The notes: a model not told the origin generated them from the letters alone. 64,000 nt of DNA from Exercitatus varius (GCF_029577735.1 NZ_JARQTO010000001.1:124001-188000), one strand, 5' to 3'; positions 25,861-34,207 are shown, counted from the stretch's first letter. Numbers and translations are program-made.

Positions 25861-27212
25861 TATTGTCCGTGAATCCCACTTGGCTTGAGCGTTTTCAGGC
25901 CGATCAGCCGAGAGAAAAAGATCATCGACCGCCTTTCCGCCGTGACCGTGCGCGCATTCTGCACAGCGCGGCGTTTCGTTGTTTGCAGGCAAAAACGCAG
26001 ATTCATGCGGTCGGCGAGAACGATTTTTATCGCACTCGGTTAACTCATTCGTTGGAAGTGGCGCAAATCGGCAGCAGTCTGACTTCTCAATTGCGCTTCT
26101 CCGAAGCTTACACAAAGCTTGCGACGCAGTTAAATTGTAACGGCGAAGCGCTGGAACGTTCACTCAAACCTTTATTGCCGACCAATGATCTGATTGAAAC
26201 CCTTTGTTTCGCTCATGATATCGGGCATCCGCCTTTCGGACACGGCGGGGAAACTGCGCTGAACGCGATGATGCGTAACGCCGGCGGCTTTGAAGGCAAC
26301 GCTCAGACTTTCCGCATTGTGACCAAATTGGAACCTTACACGGAAAAAGCGGGCATGAATTTAACCCGCCGCACCATTCTGGGACTGGTGAAATATCCCG
26401 CCATTTTAGATGAGGTTTCACCGCAATATGCGCAGCTGGATTTACCGTATCCTACGGATTTGAGCCATTTACGCCAGGTTGATTGGCGACCGAGCAAAGG
26501 ATTGTATCGCGATGATTTAGCCATGATGAATTGGTTATTGGCGCCGCTGTCCGATTCCGATCGTCGTTTATTCACTTCGTTCCGAAAAGTGCGGTCAAAT
26601 TTTCAAGAGTTTTTGAAAACATCCTATAAATCCTTGGATTGCAGTATTATGGAGCTGGCCGATGACATTGCCTACGGCGTGCATGATTTGGAAGATGCCG
26701 TAGTGGTGGGGCTGATAACCCAAAATCAGTGGCAGGTCGCTTATGACGCGCTGAAAAATTGCGCTTCCGACTGGATGCGGAAAAATGTGGATAAACTGAC
26801 GCAGAAGCTGTTTTCCGATTATCATTATGAACGTAAAAACGCCATTGGCGCGCTGGTAAATTATTTTATTACTCATGTACGTTGGAAAATGACGGCGGAA
26901 TTTGATGATCCGCTGCTGCGCTACAACGCCGAATTGCCGGACGATGTAATTTGCGTGCTGAATATTTTTAAAGATTTTGTATTCAAATATGTGATTCGCG
27001 ATGTGGAAACGCAGCGCATTGAATTTCGCGGGCAGCGCATTTTAACGGAAATGTTCCAGATTTTTGACAGCGACCCGGAACGCCTGTTGCCGCATAATAC
27101 GGTAAAACGTTGGCAGAATGCGGAATTAGCGGGGCGCAAACGGATTATTTGCGATTATATCGCCGGGATGTCTGACGCTTATGCTTTGCTGGTTCATCGC
27201 CAGCTTTCGTAA
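25857..27212 (+). CDS. dgt: dGTPase-like HD-domain dNTP triphosphohydrolase
   Basis: Cleaves a deoxynucleoside triphosphate to the nucleoside and tripolyphosphate. The 451 residues match dgt-like proteins. The N-terminus has RDRARILHSAAFRCLQAKTQ, then the HD metal site RTRLTHSLEVAQIG and CFAHDIGHPPFGHGGE, all intact. The ATG at 25857 overlaps the yohK stop as ATGA, with no separate ribosome binding site, so translation appears coupled. GTG at 25869 is an alternative. It converges on yfcH with 11 bases between the stops and no obvious terminator. Confidence 0.9.
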   Translation: MILSVNPTWLERFQADQPREKDHRPPFRRDRARILHSAAFRCLQAKTQIHAVGENDFYRTRLTHSLEVAQIGSSLTSQLRFSEAYTKLATQLNCNGEALERSLKPLLPTNDLIETLCFAHDIGHPPFGHGGETALNAMMRNAGGFEGNAQTFRIVTKLEPYTEKAGMNLTRRTILGLVKYPAILDEVSPQYAQLDLPYPTDLSHLRQVDWRPSKGLYRDDLAMMNWLLAPLSDSDRRLFTSFRKVRSNFQEFLKTSYKSLDCSIMELADDIAYGVHDLEDAVVVGLITQNQWQVAYDALKNCASDWMRKNVDKLTQKLFSDYHYERKNAIGALVNYFITHVRWKMTAEFDDPLLRYNAELPDDVICVLNIFKDFVFKYVIRDVETQRIEFRGQRILTEMFQIFDSDPERLLPHNTVKRWQNAELAGRKRIICDYIAGMSDAYALLVHRQLS

Positions 27213-27223
27213 TCGGCTTCGTG

Positions 27224-28141
27224 TTATCGGCGTTTTTTCCGTCGTGCGGGCAGAATCTGTTGAAGATAAGGTTTGAGTTCGGGAAATTGGAACTGAAATC
27301 CCGCCCGTAATAATTTTTCGGGGTACGCATTCTGGCTGTCGAGCAGCAAACAGGCGCGCTCGCCAAACAATATTCGTAACAAGCAAGCCGGCGCGACGGC
27401 AAAATGCGGTCGGTTTAATTGTGCGCCCAAAAGATGATTGAATTCGGCGTTGTTGACCAAATTCGGTGCGGCAAGATTGAACGCGCCGTGACAATTCGGG
27501 GTTCGCAAAAGAAAATCAATGGCTCGAATCATATCGGGTAAGGCAATCCACGGCATAATCTGTTTTCCGTTTCCCAATCTGCCGCCGAATCCCCATCGGT
27601 AAACCGGCAGAACTTTTCCCAGCATTCCTCCGGAAGCGGCCAAAGGCATGCCGGTTCGCAGCAGACAAATCCGCGTTTTTTCCTGATCTTTCACTTGATT
27701 TGCCGCTTGTTCCCATTGTACGCAAAGCTGTCCGGTGAAACTTTCGCTTGGCGTCTCGGATTCGGTGATAACGCGCTGTCCCTTGTCGCCGTAATAACCC
27801 GTAGCGGAGGCGGAAATAAAACAGTGCGGCGGTTCGGTGCTGCGATTGATAAGTGCGGTCAGTTTTTCGGTTAAATTTAAACGGCTTTGGCGGATAAGCG
27901 TTTTTTGTTTATCCGTCCAACGACGATTAAAAATGGGTTCGCCGGCAAGATTAACGACGGCGTCAAATTGATTGAAGTGCGAAAAAACATCAAGAGAATC
28001 GACCGCACTTATGCGATGCTGAAAGCGTCGTTCGGCATTTTGCGGGTTGCGGCTGAGCAGGGTGATTTGGTGATCGGTCAGCCATTGATTGATTAACGCT
28101 TGTCCGATAAATCCCGTACCGCCGGTAATAAAAATCTTCAT
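27224..28141 (-). CDS. yfcH: NAD(P)-dependent epimerase-like protein YfcH
   Basis: An extended SDR of the TIGR01777 (YfcH/SulA) family, 305 residues. It opens with MKIFITGGTGFIGQAL, followed by VVNLAGEPIFNRRW and the CFISASATGYYGD and YRWGFGGRLGNGKQ segments, which define this group. Biochemical role and substrate are unknown. It lies directly downstream of argR, overlapping by one base (TGATG), so the two are co-transcribed. Two uptake sequences lie inside it, encoding LTALINRS and ISAVDSL. Confidence 0.88.
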   Translation of the reverse strand: MKIFITGGTGFIGQALINQWLTDHQITLLSRNPQNAERRFQHRISAVDSLDVFSHFNQFDAVVNLAGEPIFNRRWTDKQKTLIRQSRLNLTEKLTALINRSTEPPHCFISASATGYYGDKGQRVITESETPSESFTGQLCVQWEQAANQVKDQEKTRICLLRTGMPLAASGGMLGKVLPVYRWGFGGRLGNGKQIMPWIALPDMIRAIDFLLRTPNCHGAFNLAAPNLVNNAEFNHLLGAQLNRPHFAVAPACLLRILFGERACLLLDSQNAYPEKLLRAGFQFQFPELKPYLQQILPARRKKRR

Positions 28142-28611
28142 CAGAGTGAGTTTTCAAATAAGCGTTTTACGTTTTCCACCAATTTATCAATAGAAGTGCC
28201 GGTTGTCGGCGTGATGAAAATCGTATCGTCGCCCGCAATGGTGCCGAGAATGCCCTCTGCTTTGCCGACGGAATCCAGTAAGCGAGCGATTAATTGTGCC
28301 GCGCCGGGACTGGTTTTGACCACGATTAACAGTTGATTGTGATCAATATCCAGTACTAAATTTTTCAGCGGGCTGCTGGTATTGGGCACGCTCATTTCGT
28401 TCGGCAGGCAATAAACCATTTCCATGCGGGTATTGCGGGTGCGAACGGCGCCGAATTTGGTGAGCATGCGGGAAACTTTGGATTGATTGATATTGTTGAA
28501 TCCCATTTCCTGTAATGCGGTAACGATTTCGCTTTGTGAACCGAAACGTTCCTGTGCGAGTAAATCTTTAAAAACCTGCAGTAGATTGTCTGTTTTGTTA
28601 TCCGTCATCAT
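28141..28611 (-). CDS. argR: Arginine repressor
   Basis: Hexameric arginine-responsive repressor of arginine biosynthesis. With ATG 28611 the protein is 156 residues, exactly E. coli ArgR length; a longer frame reading adds a non-family N-terminus. The winged helix-turn-helix contains LQEMGFNNINQSKVSRMLTK, and the C-terminal domain has the arginine-binding GTIAGDDTIFI. It is divergent from mdh, as in many gammaproteobacteria, and a pair of ARG-box-like palindromes lies just upstream. Confidence 0.95.
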   Translation of the reverse strand: MMTDNKTDNLLQVFKDLLAQERFGSQSEIVTALQEMGFNNINQSKVSRMLTKFGAVRTRNTRMEMVYCLPNEMSVPNTSSPLKNLVLDIDHNQLLIVVKTSPGAAQLIARLLDSVGKAEGILGTIAGDDTIFITPTTGTSIDKLVENVKRLFENSL

Positions 28612-28633
28612 AATGATAAATATGTGTGGTTTA

Positions 28634-28669
28634 TGGAAAATTTTTGCATAAATTCTGCATAAAAATTCA
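28634..28669. promoter_or_regulatory. Tandem ARG boxes upstream of argR
   Basis: Two AT-rich palindromes, TGGAAAATTTTTGCA (28634-28648) and TGCATAAAAATTCA (28656-28669), resemble the ARG-box core TGAAT-N4-ATTCA and start about 22 bases apart, close to the usual 21-base pair. They lie 23-58 bases before the argR start, fitting autorepression. The region also lies upstream of mdh. Confidence 0.6.
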
Positions 28670-28838
28670 AAATTAATCAATAAAAATTTAAATTTAAAAT
28701 AATTTGAGCGTTTTCGAAAAATAAATGCTGAAAACTTGTTTTAGATCGTGAAATTAGACGATTATTTATTTGAGTTTCGTTTCTTTTCTTCGTAGAATCT
28801 ACTGAGTTAAAGTTATTACTATTATCAAGGAGCATATC

Positions 28839-29777
28839 ATGAAAGTAACCTTATTAGGCGCCGGCGGCGGTATCGGTCAACCTCTCTCGTTGTTGTTAAA
28901 ATTGAACCTTCCGGCTGAGAGCGAATTAAGTTTATATGATGTCGCGCCAATGACTCCGGGCGTGGCGAAAGATGTTAGTCATATTTCGACCTCAGTGAAT
29001 GTAGAAGGTTTCGGCGGCGATGATCCGTCCGAAGCATTAAAAGGTGCGGACATCGTATTAATTTGCGCGGGTGTTGCGCGCAAACCCGGCATGACGCGTG
29101 CGGATTTGTTTAATGTCAATGCCGGAATTATCCAAAGCTTGGTGGAAAAAGCGGCTCAGGTTTGCCCTAAAGCCTGCATTTGTATTATTACCAATCCGGT
29201 GAATTCGACGATTCCGATTGCGGCGGAAGTATTGAAAAAAGCCGGTGTTTATGACAAACGAAAATTATTCGGTATTACCACGCTGGATGTTATTCGCTCC
29301 GAGAAATTTATTGTGCAAGCGAAGAATATTGAGATTAACCGTAACGATATTTCTGTTATCGGCGGTCACTCGGGCGTGACGATTTTGCCTTTATTATCAC
29401 AGATTCCGCATGTGGAATTCACAGAACAGGAATTGAAAGATTTAACCTATCGTATCCAAAACGCAGGAACCGAAGTGGTAGAGGCTAAAGCCGGCGCCGG
29501 TTCGGCGACGCTTTCTATGGCGTATGCGGCAATGCGTTTTGCGGTTTCAATGGCGCGTGCACTGAAAGGTGAAGTGATCACGGAATGCGCCTATATTGAA
29601 GGCGACGGAAAATTCGCTCGTTTCTTTGCTCAACCGGTTCGTTTAGGTAAAAACGGGGTGGAAGAAATTCTACCGTTAGGTACCTTAAGCGCATTTGAGC
29701 AGGAAGCGCTTGATGCGATGTTACCGACTTTAAAAGCCGATATTGAAAACGGCGTGAAATTTGTCACAGGTGAATAA
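28839..29777 (+). CDS. mdh: Malate dehydrogenase (NAD)
   Basis: Interconverts oxaloacetate and malate. In anaerobic succinate formation it runs reductively as the second step from PEP carboxylation. The 312 residues match E. coli Mdh. Visible features are the NAD-binding LLGAGGGIGQPLSLLLK, the substrate arginines in CAGVARKPGMTRADLF, ITNPVNSTIPIAAE and the catalytic His in IGGHSGVTILP near residue 177. It is monocistronic with an AAGGAG site and a strong terminator. A TAGAAT hexamer near 28794 is a likely -10. Confidence 0.97.
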   Translation: MKVTLLGAGGGIGQPLSLLLKLNLPAESELSLYDVAPMTPGVAKDVSHISTSVNVEGFGGDDPSEALKGADIVLICAGVARKPGMTRADLFNVNAGIIQSLVEKAAQVCPKACICIITNPVNSTIPIAAEVLKKAGVYDKRKLFGITTLDVIRSEKFIVQAKNIEINRNDISVIGGHSGVTILPLLSQIPHVEFTEQELKDLTYRIQNAGTEVVEAKAGAGSATLSMAYAAMRFAVSMARALKGEVITECAYIEGDGKFARFFAQPVRLGKNGVEEILPLGTLSAFEQEALDAMLPTLKADIENGVKFVTGE

Positions 29778-29808
29778 TTAGCTTACGCTAATCGGAAAAA
29801 TTAAATAA

Positions 29809-29842
29809 GGACTAAATACCGCAATGGATTTAGTCCTTTTTT
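29809..29842 (+). terminator. Terminator after mdh
   Basis: Arms GGACTAAAT and ATTTAGTCC around a 10-base loop followed by TTTTTT: a strong intrinsic terminator. Confidence 0.9.
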
Positions 29843-29884
29843 CGGTTTAAATATTTGGAAATAATGGCAATGATCGGGGGATTA

Positions 29885-29914
29885 AAAAAGGTTAACGTAT
29901 GCCGTTAACCTTTT
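29885..29914 (-). terminator. Terminator after uspE
   Basis: An inverted repeat of AAAAGGTTAACG with its complement, 5-base loop. On the minus strand it ends in TTTTTT, 20 bases after the uspE stop. Confidence 0.8.
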
Positions 29915-29934
29915 GAAGAGCCGATTATTTTACT

Positions 29935-30870
29935 TTATTCGGTGGTTTCGTCTTTTGGCGGTTTAATCGCCAGTAAATTACATTTGAGTTTACTGATAAC
30001 ATGTTCCGCGGTATTACCCAATAATGCGGCGGATAAGCCGGTACGTCCCACAGTGCCGAGTACGACCAATTCCGCGCCGAGTTCTTCGGCAACTTCTGGA
30101 ATTACCTCTTCCGGGAAGCCTTCACGTACATGAGTATGATCTTCATCAATACCATATTTTTGGCGTAAAGCTTTCATATTCAGTAAATATTGTCCGCGGA
30201 TGCCGTTAATATATTCTCTGGTATGGAATTCCGGTAAGTCGATCGCCATATTGATTGGTGTCGGCGGATAGGCACTGACTAAATGGATATTTCCGCGTTC
30301 CAATGTATCGGCTAAATCGGTACTCAGATTGACCAGATAATGATTAAATTGTTCGTGATAATCTTCGTCACCGGATACATTTACCGCCACGAGAATACGA
30401 CGCTGATGTTTCCAGTCTCCGTCACGCACCATTAACATAGGGGCCGGACATTTACGCAACAACTGCCAATCTACCGGCGTAAAGAAGATAGAGGCCATAC
30501 TCTCTTCTTCTTTGGTGTATTTCACAACCAAATCGTATTGATTTTTTTCGAACTCTTCCGCGATAGCTTCCGCTTCATTGTTGTTCCAAACGACTAAGGT
30601 TTTGAATTCAATCATTGGGTCCGCATATTTTTCAATATAATGCTGAATTTCTTGCTGACGCTGAGTAATTACGCCTTGATGCATTTCATTGCGTTCTTCG
30701 GATGAAAGCAACGCTGACATTTCATAAGATAAATCATAAACTGCAAGGAATAGCGTAATTTTTACTGATTGCTCGCTTTTTTGTTCTTTCGCTAGGCGAA
30801 CGGCACGAGCCAAGCCGTATTGTTTTTCATTTTCAGGATTCAGAACGACGAGTATATTATTAAATTTCAT
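29935..30870 (-). CDS. uspE: Universal stress protein E
   Basis: A cytoplasmic tandem-Usp protein linked to stress survival and motility or adhesion traits in E. coli. Its 311 residues hold two Usp domains, about 1-145 and 155-305. The second has the nucleotide-binding loop GTVGRTGLSAALLGNTAEH. An AGGAGAAC site precedes the ATG. It lies 139 bases downstream of fnr in the same orientation, the arrangement also found in E. coli (fnr then uspE), but a terminator separates them. Confidence 0.93.
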   Translation of the reverse strand: MKFNNILVVLNPENEKQYGLARAVRLAKEQKSEQSVKITLFLAVYDLSYEMSALLSSEERNEMHQGVITQRQQEIQHYIEKYADPMIEFKTLVVWNNNEAEAIAEEFEKNQYDLVVKYTKEEESMASIFFTPVDWQLLRKCPAPMLMVRDGDWKHQRRILVAVNVSGDEDYHEQFNHYLVNLSTDLADTLERGNIHLVSAYPPTPINMAIDLPEFHTREYINGIRGQYLLNMKALRQKYGIDEDHTHVREGFPEEVIPEVAEELGAELVVLGTVGRTGLSAALLGNTAEHVISKLKCNLLAIKPPKDETTE

Positions 30871-30967
30871 AATGTTCTCCTTTCTTAATTGTTATGACTA
30901 GCATAGAACAGAGATGCCGTAAGGACAAGAATAATGAGTCAAAAATGTGACCTAGTGCAAATTTTTG

Positions 30968-31002
30968 CAAAAAAATTGCCGCTTCTCGCTGAAACGGCAA
31001 TA
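30968..31002 (-). terminator. Terminator after fnr
   Basis: On the minus strand, TTGCCG and CGGCAA arms (with extra pairs around a GCGAG-containing loop) followed by a run of seven T, 8 bases after the fnr stop. Confidence 0.85.
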
Positions 31003-31009
31003 GATTGAA

Positions 31010-31783
31010 TTACGGGACAAATTTAATTTTTGTTCGGTTTGACCCCGAAATTTCCAGTAAAGCATTTAAGTTATTGATAGTAATGTATTTTCCCTGGACG
31101 GAGAGAATGCCCAATTTTTGAAAACGGCCCAGTAAACGACTAATCGTTTCAACGGTCAAACCAAGATAATTGCCGATATCGCCGCGCGTCATGGTTAAAC
31201 GGAATTCGCGGGATGAAAAACCGCGGGCGGAGTAACGTTTGGACAGATTATAGATAAAAGCGGCTAAACGTTCTTCCGCATTCATTTTGGAAAGTAAAAG
31301 GATCATTTCCTGATCACTTTGAATTTCGCTGCTCATTAAGCGCATCATTTGCTGGCGTAATTTCGGCATTTTGCCGGTTAGATCATCCAAAATATCGTAA
31401 GGAATTTCGCATACCATGGCAGTTTCCAGAGCTTGCGCGAAGCTCGGATGGCGTGCGTTCGTGATAGCGTCAAATCCGACTAAATCGCCCGGCAGATGAA
31501 AAGAAGTGATTTGTTCTTCGCCGGTTTCGCTGATGGTATAAGTTTTGATCGTTCCGGAACGGATAGCGTAAAGAGAGGTGAGTTCATCGCCGGCTTTGAA
31601 AAGAACCTGCGATTTTTGAATGGGTTTTTTGCGCTCGATAATGTTGTCGAGCTGATCAAGCTCATGTTCGTTAAGAGTGAAAGGAATACAAAGTTGACTG
31701 ATACTGCAATCCTGGCAGTGAATAGCGCAACCGCCGGATTGTATACGACGACCTGCTTTGGTTTCGTTAGCTAAATTTGTCAT
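31010..31783 (-). CDS. fnr: Oxygen-responsive regulator FNR
   Basis: The global anaerobic regulator, active as a [4Fe-4S] dimer when oxygen is absent. The 257 residues are slightly longer than E. coli FNR (250). Cluster cysteines are Cys19/23/26/32 in GCAIHCQDCSISQLC plus the later cysteine in AMVCEIPYDILDDL. The helix-turn-helix TRGDIGNYLGLTVETISRLL keeps the E--SR residues that read TTGAT-N4-ATCAA. Its targets here may include hyf. Upstream lie a TTGAT half-site and a long palindrome. Confidence 0.97.
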   Translation of the reverse strand: MTNLANETKAGRRIQSGGCAIHCQDCSISQLCIPFTLNEHELDQLDNIIERKKPIQKSQVLFKAGDELTSLYAIRSGTIKTYTISETGEEQITSFHLPGDLVGFDAITNARHPSFAQALETAMVCEIPYDILDDLTGKMPKLRQQMMRLMSSEIQSDQEMILLLSKMNAEERLAAFIYNLSKRYSARGFSSREFRLTMTRGDIGNYLGLTVETISRLLGRFQKLGILSVQGKYITINNLNALLEISGSNRTKIKFVP

Positions 31784-31823
31784 GTGTTCCTCAATAACTA
31801 AAAACGCATAAAATGTAATAAAA

Positions 31824-31837
31824 TTGATCTAACGCAA
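31824..31837. promoter_or_regulatory. FNR-like site upstream of fnr
   Basis: TTGAT-CTAA-CGCAA matches the FNR consensus at 8 of 10 positions and lies 41 bases before the fnr start, so it may mediate autoregulation as in E. coli. Confidence 0.45.
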
Positions 31838-31858
31838 CAAATAATAGCATTATTTGTT
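31836..31858. promoter_or_regulatory. Perfect AT-rich palindrome upstream of fnr
   Basis: Ten-base arms AACAAATAAT and ATTATTTGTT flank AGC. It lies between the divergent fnr and the small membrane-protein gene and overlaps the right edge of the FNR-like site. It could be an operator for an unknown repressor or part of a promoter. Confidence 0.45.
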
Positions 31859-31900
31859 AAAATTAAGAAGAAATAAATCAAAAACTCAGAGGGTAAAATC

Positions 31901-32092
31901 ATGCCGGCAGAAAAATTAACCAAACGTCGATTTTTCCAAATTCTCATTATGTTGGGAATTCTGGTTTTCGTTTTTTTATACCGAACCTATCAGCATTCCG
32001 AATCGCCGAATCGGAAATCTCATCACAGCGAGCCGGCTGAGCGGACGAAAAGTGCGGGCGATTTTGAGCCTGTTTTTGAAAAACGACAATAA
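31901..32092 (+). CDS. Small single-pass membrane protein, function unknown
   Basis: A 63-residue reading frame with a good GAGGG ribosome binding site 8 bases before ATG and a terminator right after its stop. Residues 11-28 (FFQILIMLGILVFVFLYR) form one hydrophobic helix after a basic start, implying the N-terminus is inside. The rest is short, polar and histidine- and serine-rich, and partly encoded by a variant uptake sequence (TKSAGDF). I do not recognise a family. It is divergent from fnr and could share its control. Confidence 0.6.
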   Translation: MPAEKLTKRRFFQILIMLGILVFVFLYRTYQHSESPNRKSHHSEPAERTKSAGDFEPVFEKRQ

Positions 32093-32123
32093 AAAAGGAG
32101 AGCACAATGATGCTCTCCCTTTT
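32091..32123. terminator. Bidirectional terminator
   Basis: GGAGAGCA and TGCTCTCC arms with a 6-base loop, flanked by AAAAAA on one side and TTTTT on the other. It should end both the small membrane-protein gene and the convergent ferritin operon. Confidence 0.9.
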
Positions 32124-32131
32124 TCATCAGG

Positions 32132-32629
32132 CTAGTCGGCGTTTGATAAATTGCCTAAATCTTTGTCGATAAGGAATAAGGATTTGCCTTCTTCGCCTAA
32201 GATATTGAATTTATCTAAAATACCGCCGAATAATTTTTCTTCTTCGTGTTGTTCACCCACGAACCATTGCAAGTGATTGAATGCGGAATAATCTTTTTCT
32301 TCGAAAGTTGCCGTCACTAATTCATTGATTTTACGAGTGATTAATTTCTCGTGTTCAAAGGTTAATTCGATAACCTGACGCAATGATTTATATTCGGCCG
32401 CCGGTGCTTCAATGGCTTCAATACGCACTTCCGCGCCGGTTTCATTCAGGTAAGTGAACAGTTTGCGCATATGCTGCATTTCTTCCGCCGCATGTTCGCG
32501 CAGGAATTTTGCCGCTCCCACAAAACCTTTGTGTTCGCACCAGGCGCTCATTTGCAAATAAAGATTGGAAGAATAAAACTCAAGATTCATTTGAGCGTTT
32601 AACAGTTTTACAACATTTGTCGATAACAT
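32132..32629 (-). CDS. ftnB: Ferritin (second of tandem pair)
   Basis: A non-haem ferritin iron-storage protein. Diiron-site residues are visible in NLEFYSSNLYLQM, HAAEEMQHMRKLF and QHEEEKLFGGIL. I start at ATG 32629 (165 residues) because GGGAG lies 7 bases ahead; ATG 32635 (167 residues) is only a few bases from that site. It follows the first ferritin gene closely and differs from it clearly, so heteromeric shells are possible. Haemophilus influenzae has a similar tandem pair, the basis of the symbol. Confidence 0.92.
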   Translation of the reverse strand: MLSTNVVKLLNAQMNLEFYSSNLYLQMSAWCEHKGFVGAAKFLREHAAEEMQHMRKLFTYLNETGAEVRIEAIEAPAAEYKSLRQVIELTFEHEKLITRKINELVTATFEEKDYSAFNHLQWFVGEQHEEEKLFGGILDKFNILGEEGKSLFLIDKDLGNLSNAD

Positions 32630-32643
32630 TTTCATTCTCCCGC

Positions 32644-33129
32644 TTATAATTTTGCTAAATCATTGTCGATGAAATATAAAGAACGACCGTCTTCACCCAT
32701 GATGTTGAATTTATCTAGAATGCTGCCGAACAATTTTTCTTCTTCGTGTTGTTCCGCCACATACCATTGCAGGAAGTTGAAAGTAGAGTAATCTTTATGA
32801 GCGAAAGTGACTTCCACTAACTCATTGATTTTGGAGGTGACTAATTTTTCGTGTGCCATTGTCACTTCGAACACTTCTTTTAATGAACCGTATTCATAAC
32901 GCGGCGCCTCGATTTTACCTAAAAGCGGTAAACCGCCGGTTTCGCTCACATAGGAGAATAATTTTTGCATGTGTTCCATTTCTTCGTCGGCGTGACGAAG
33001 TAAAAATGCCGCCGCACCGGTATATCCTTTGTGTTCGCACCAGGCGCTCATTTGCAGATAAATGTTGGATGAATAAAATTCTAAATTGATTTGTTCGTTC
33101 AATTTAGCGGTAATTGCTTGGTTTAACAT
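32644..33129 (-). CDS. ftnA: Ferritin (first of tandem pair)
   Basis: A 161-residue bacterial ferritin that oxidises Fe(II) and stores Fe(III) in a 24-mer. Ferroxidase-type residues are in NLEFYSSNIYLQMSAW, HADEEMEHMQKLF and QHEEEKLFGSIL. It is promoter-proximal in the two-gene unit. I looked for a Fur box upstream; a partial AATGATT stretch near 33260 is not good enough to call. Confidence 0.93.
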   Translation of the reverse strand: MLNQAITAKLNEQINLEFYSSNIYLQMSAWCEHKGYTGAAAFLLRHADEEMEHMQKLFSYVSETGGLPLLGKIEAPRYEYGSLKEVFEVTMAHEKLVTSKINELVEVTFAHKDYSTFNFLQWYVAEQHEEEKLFGSILDKFNIMGEDGRSLYFIDNDLAKL

Positions 33130-33412
33130 GTTTGTTTCCTCAATAAAATAATGCAGATGACATTGTCATAAAGTCTCGGCTATTTTAACCAAATTATAAC
33201 ATTCGTCAAGTGTTGTTTTTTGTAACCCATTAATTTATTTGAATTTTTTAATGTAAATCATTCTTGTTTATCAAGCCGGTGGCGGGCGCAATTCCGCGCA
33301 AAATCGCAAAAAAGTATGGTGTTTTTATGCCGCAAAATCGCTTATTCGATTTTTCGTGCTCAATCTTCGTTGGCAGGTAACGGTCAAAAAACTTCGCTTT
33401 TTTTGACCGCAC
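33130..33412. other. Intergenic region with unexplained repeats
   Basis: This segment holds the ferritin promoter (minus) at its left. The word CGCAAAATCGC (10-11 bases) occurs twice, near 33296 and 33331. The second copy folds into a hairpin with AAAATCG and CGATTTT arms (33334-33353) followed by TT, which could end a short plus-strand transcript. No reading frame with coding character is visible. A terminator lies at the right end. Confidence 0.4.
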
Positions 33413-33417
33413 TTATA
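33379..33417 (-). terminator. Terminator after the EamA gene, built on an uptake sequence
   Basis: CGGTCAAAAAA and TTTTTTTGACCG arms around a short CTTCG loop. The right arm is a complete uptake sequence in inverse orientation (33404-33414). On the minus strand the stem is followed by CGTTACC, so the T-run comes from the stem itself. Confidence 0.6.
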
Positions 33418-33829
33418 ACGCCAGAACCAGCACGCCGCTGCAAATTAATAAAGAACCGATCACCAATTTTAAACTGACGGCTTCACCCAACAGCACCACG
33501 CCTAATACGATGGCGATCACCACGCTGAGTTTATCAATCGGCGCCACCCAGGAAGCGGGGGCGAGTTGCAAAGCGCGATAATAACAAAGCCAGGATAACC
33601 CGGTTGCAACGCCGGAAAGAATCAGAAATGTGAGGGGTTTGGCGGCGATATGTTGGGGCAGTTGCCATTCGTTACGGGCGGTGATGATGGCGCCGATAAC
33701 GAAGAAAATCACGACGGTGCGGATAAAAGTGGCAAGATTGCTGTTCATGCCTTCCACGCCGAGTTTTCCGAGAATGGCCGTTAAACCGGCAAAAAATGCC
33801 GAGCCGAACGCGAAAATAAGCCAGTTCAT
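33413..33829 (-). CDS. Half-size EamA/DMT-family membrane protein
   Basis: A 138-residue protein with about five hydrophobic helices corresponding to one EamA repeat; the conserved end WVAPIDKLSVVIAIVLGVVLLGEAV is typical of the drug/metabolite transporter superfamily. Full transporters have two such repeats, so this one probably works as a dimer, as small EamA proteins do. An AGGAGAAATTC site precedes the ATG. Substrate cannot be read. It is divergent from rnfH. Confidence 0.82.
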   Translation of the reverse strand: MNWLIFAFGSAFFAGLTAILGKLGVEGMNSNLATFIRTVVIFFVIGAIITARNEWQLPQHIAAKPLTFLILSGVATGLSWLCYYRALQLAPASWVAPIDKLSVVIAIVLGVVLLGEAVSLKLVIGSLLICSGVLVLAL

Positions 33830-33895
33830 GAATTTCTCCTGTTTCCTGTTAAAGTTTTGGTTATAATGCAGCTAATTTTTATTCAAGGGAAGATT

Positions 33896-34198
33896 ATGGA
33901 ACAAATAAATATCGAAATCGCTTATGCTTACCCGCATAATCATTATTTAAAATCTTTCACTTTGGATGCGGGAACAACCGTGCAAACCGCTATTTTGCAG
34001 TCGGGCATTTTGAGTCAATATACGGATATCGATTTACGCCGGAATAAAGTGGGCATTTTCGCTCGTCCGGTGAAGTTAACGGATGTGCTGAAAGACGGCG
34101 ATCGGATTGAAATTTATCGTCCGTTACTGGCGGATCCGAAAGAAATCCGGCGCAAACGTGCGGCTCAGCAGGCGGCGCAACAAAAGGCAAAAATATAA
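33896..34198 (+). CDS. rnfH: RnfH/UPF0125-family protein
   Basis: A 100-residue beta-grasp (ubiquitin-like) protein of the RnfH/RatB family. The conserved SGILSQYTDIDLRRNKVGIF and RIEIYRPLLADPKEIRRKRA are diagnostic. Function is uncertain: the name comes from rnf clusters and E. coli RatB was proposed as a toxin. The ATG at 33896 follows AAGGGAAG; a frame opening at 33857 starts inside the promoter. A TATAAT at 33862-33867 is a likely -10. roxA follows after 9 bases. Confidence 0.88.
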   Translation: MEQINIEIAYAYPHNHYLKSFTLDAGTTVQTAILQSGILSQYTDIDLRRNKVGIFARPVKLTDVLKDGDRIEIYRPLLADPKEIRRKRAAQQAAQQKAKI

Positions 34199-34207
34199 GG
34201 ATCGCCA

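Noticed and set aside
33130..33300. Fur box before the ferritin genes
   Set aside because: A partial AATGATT stretch near 33260 matches too few positions of the 19-base Fur consensus.
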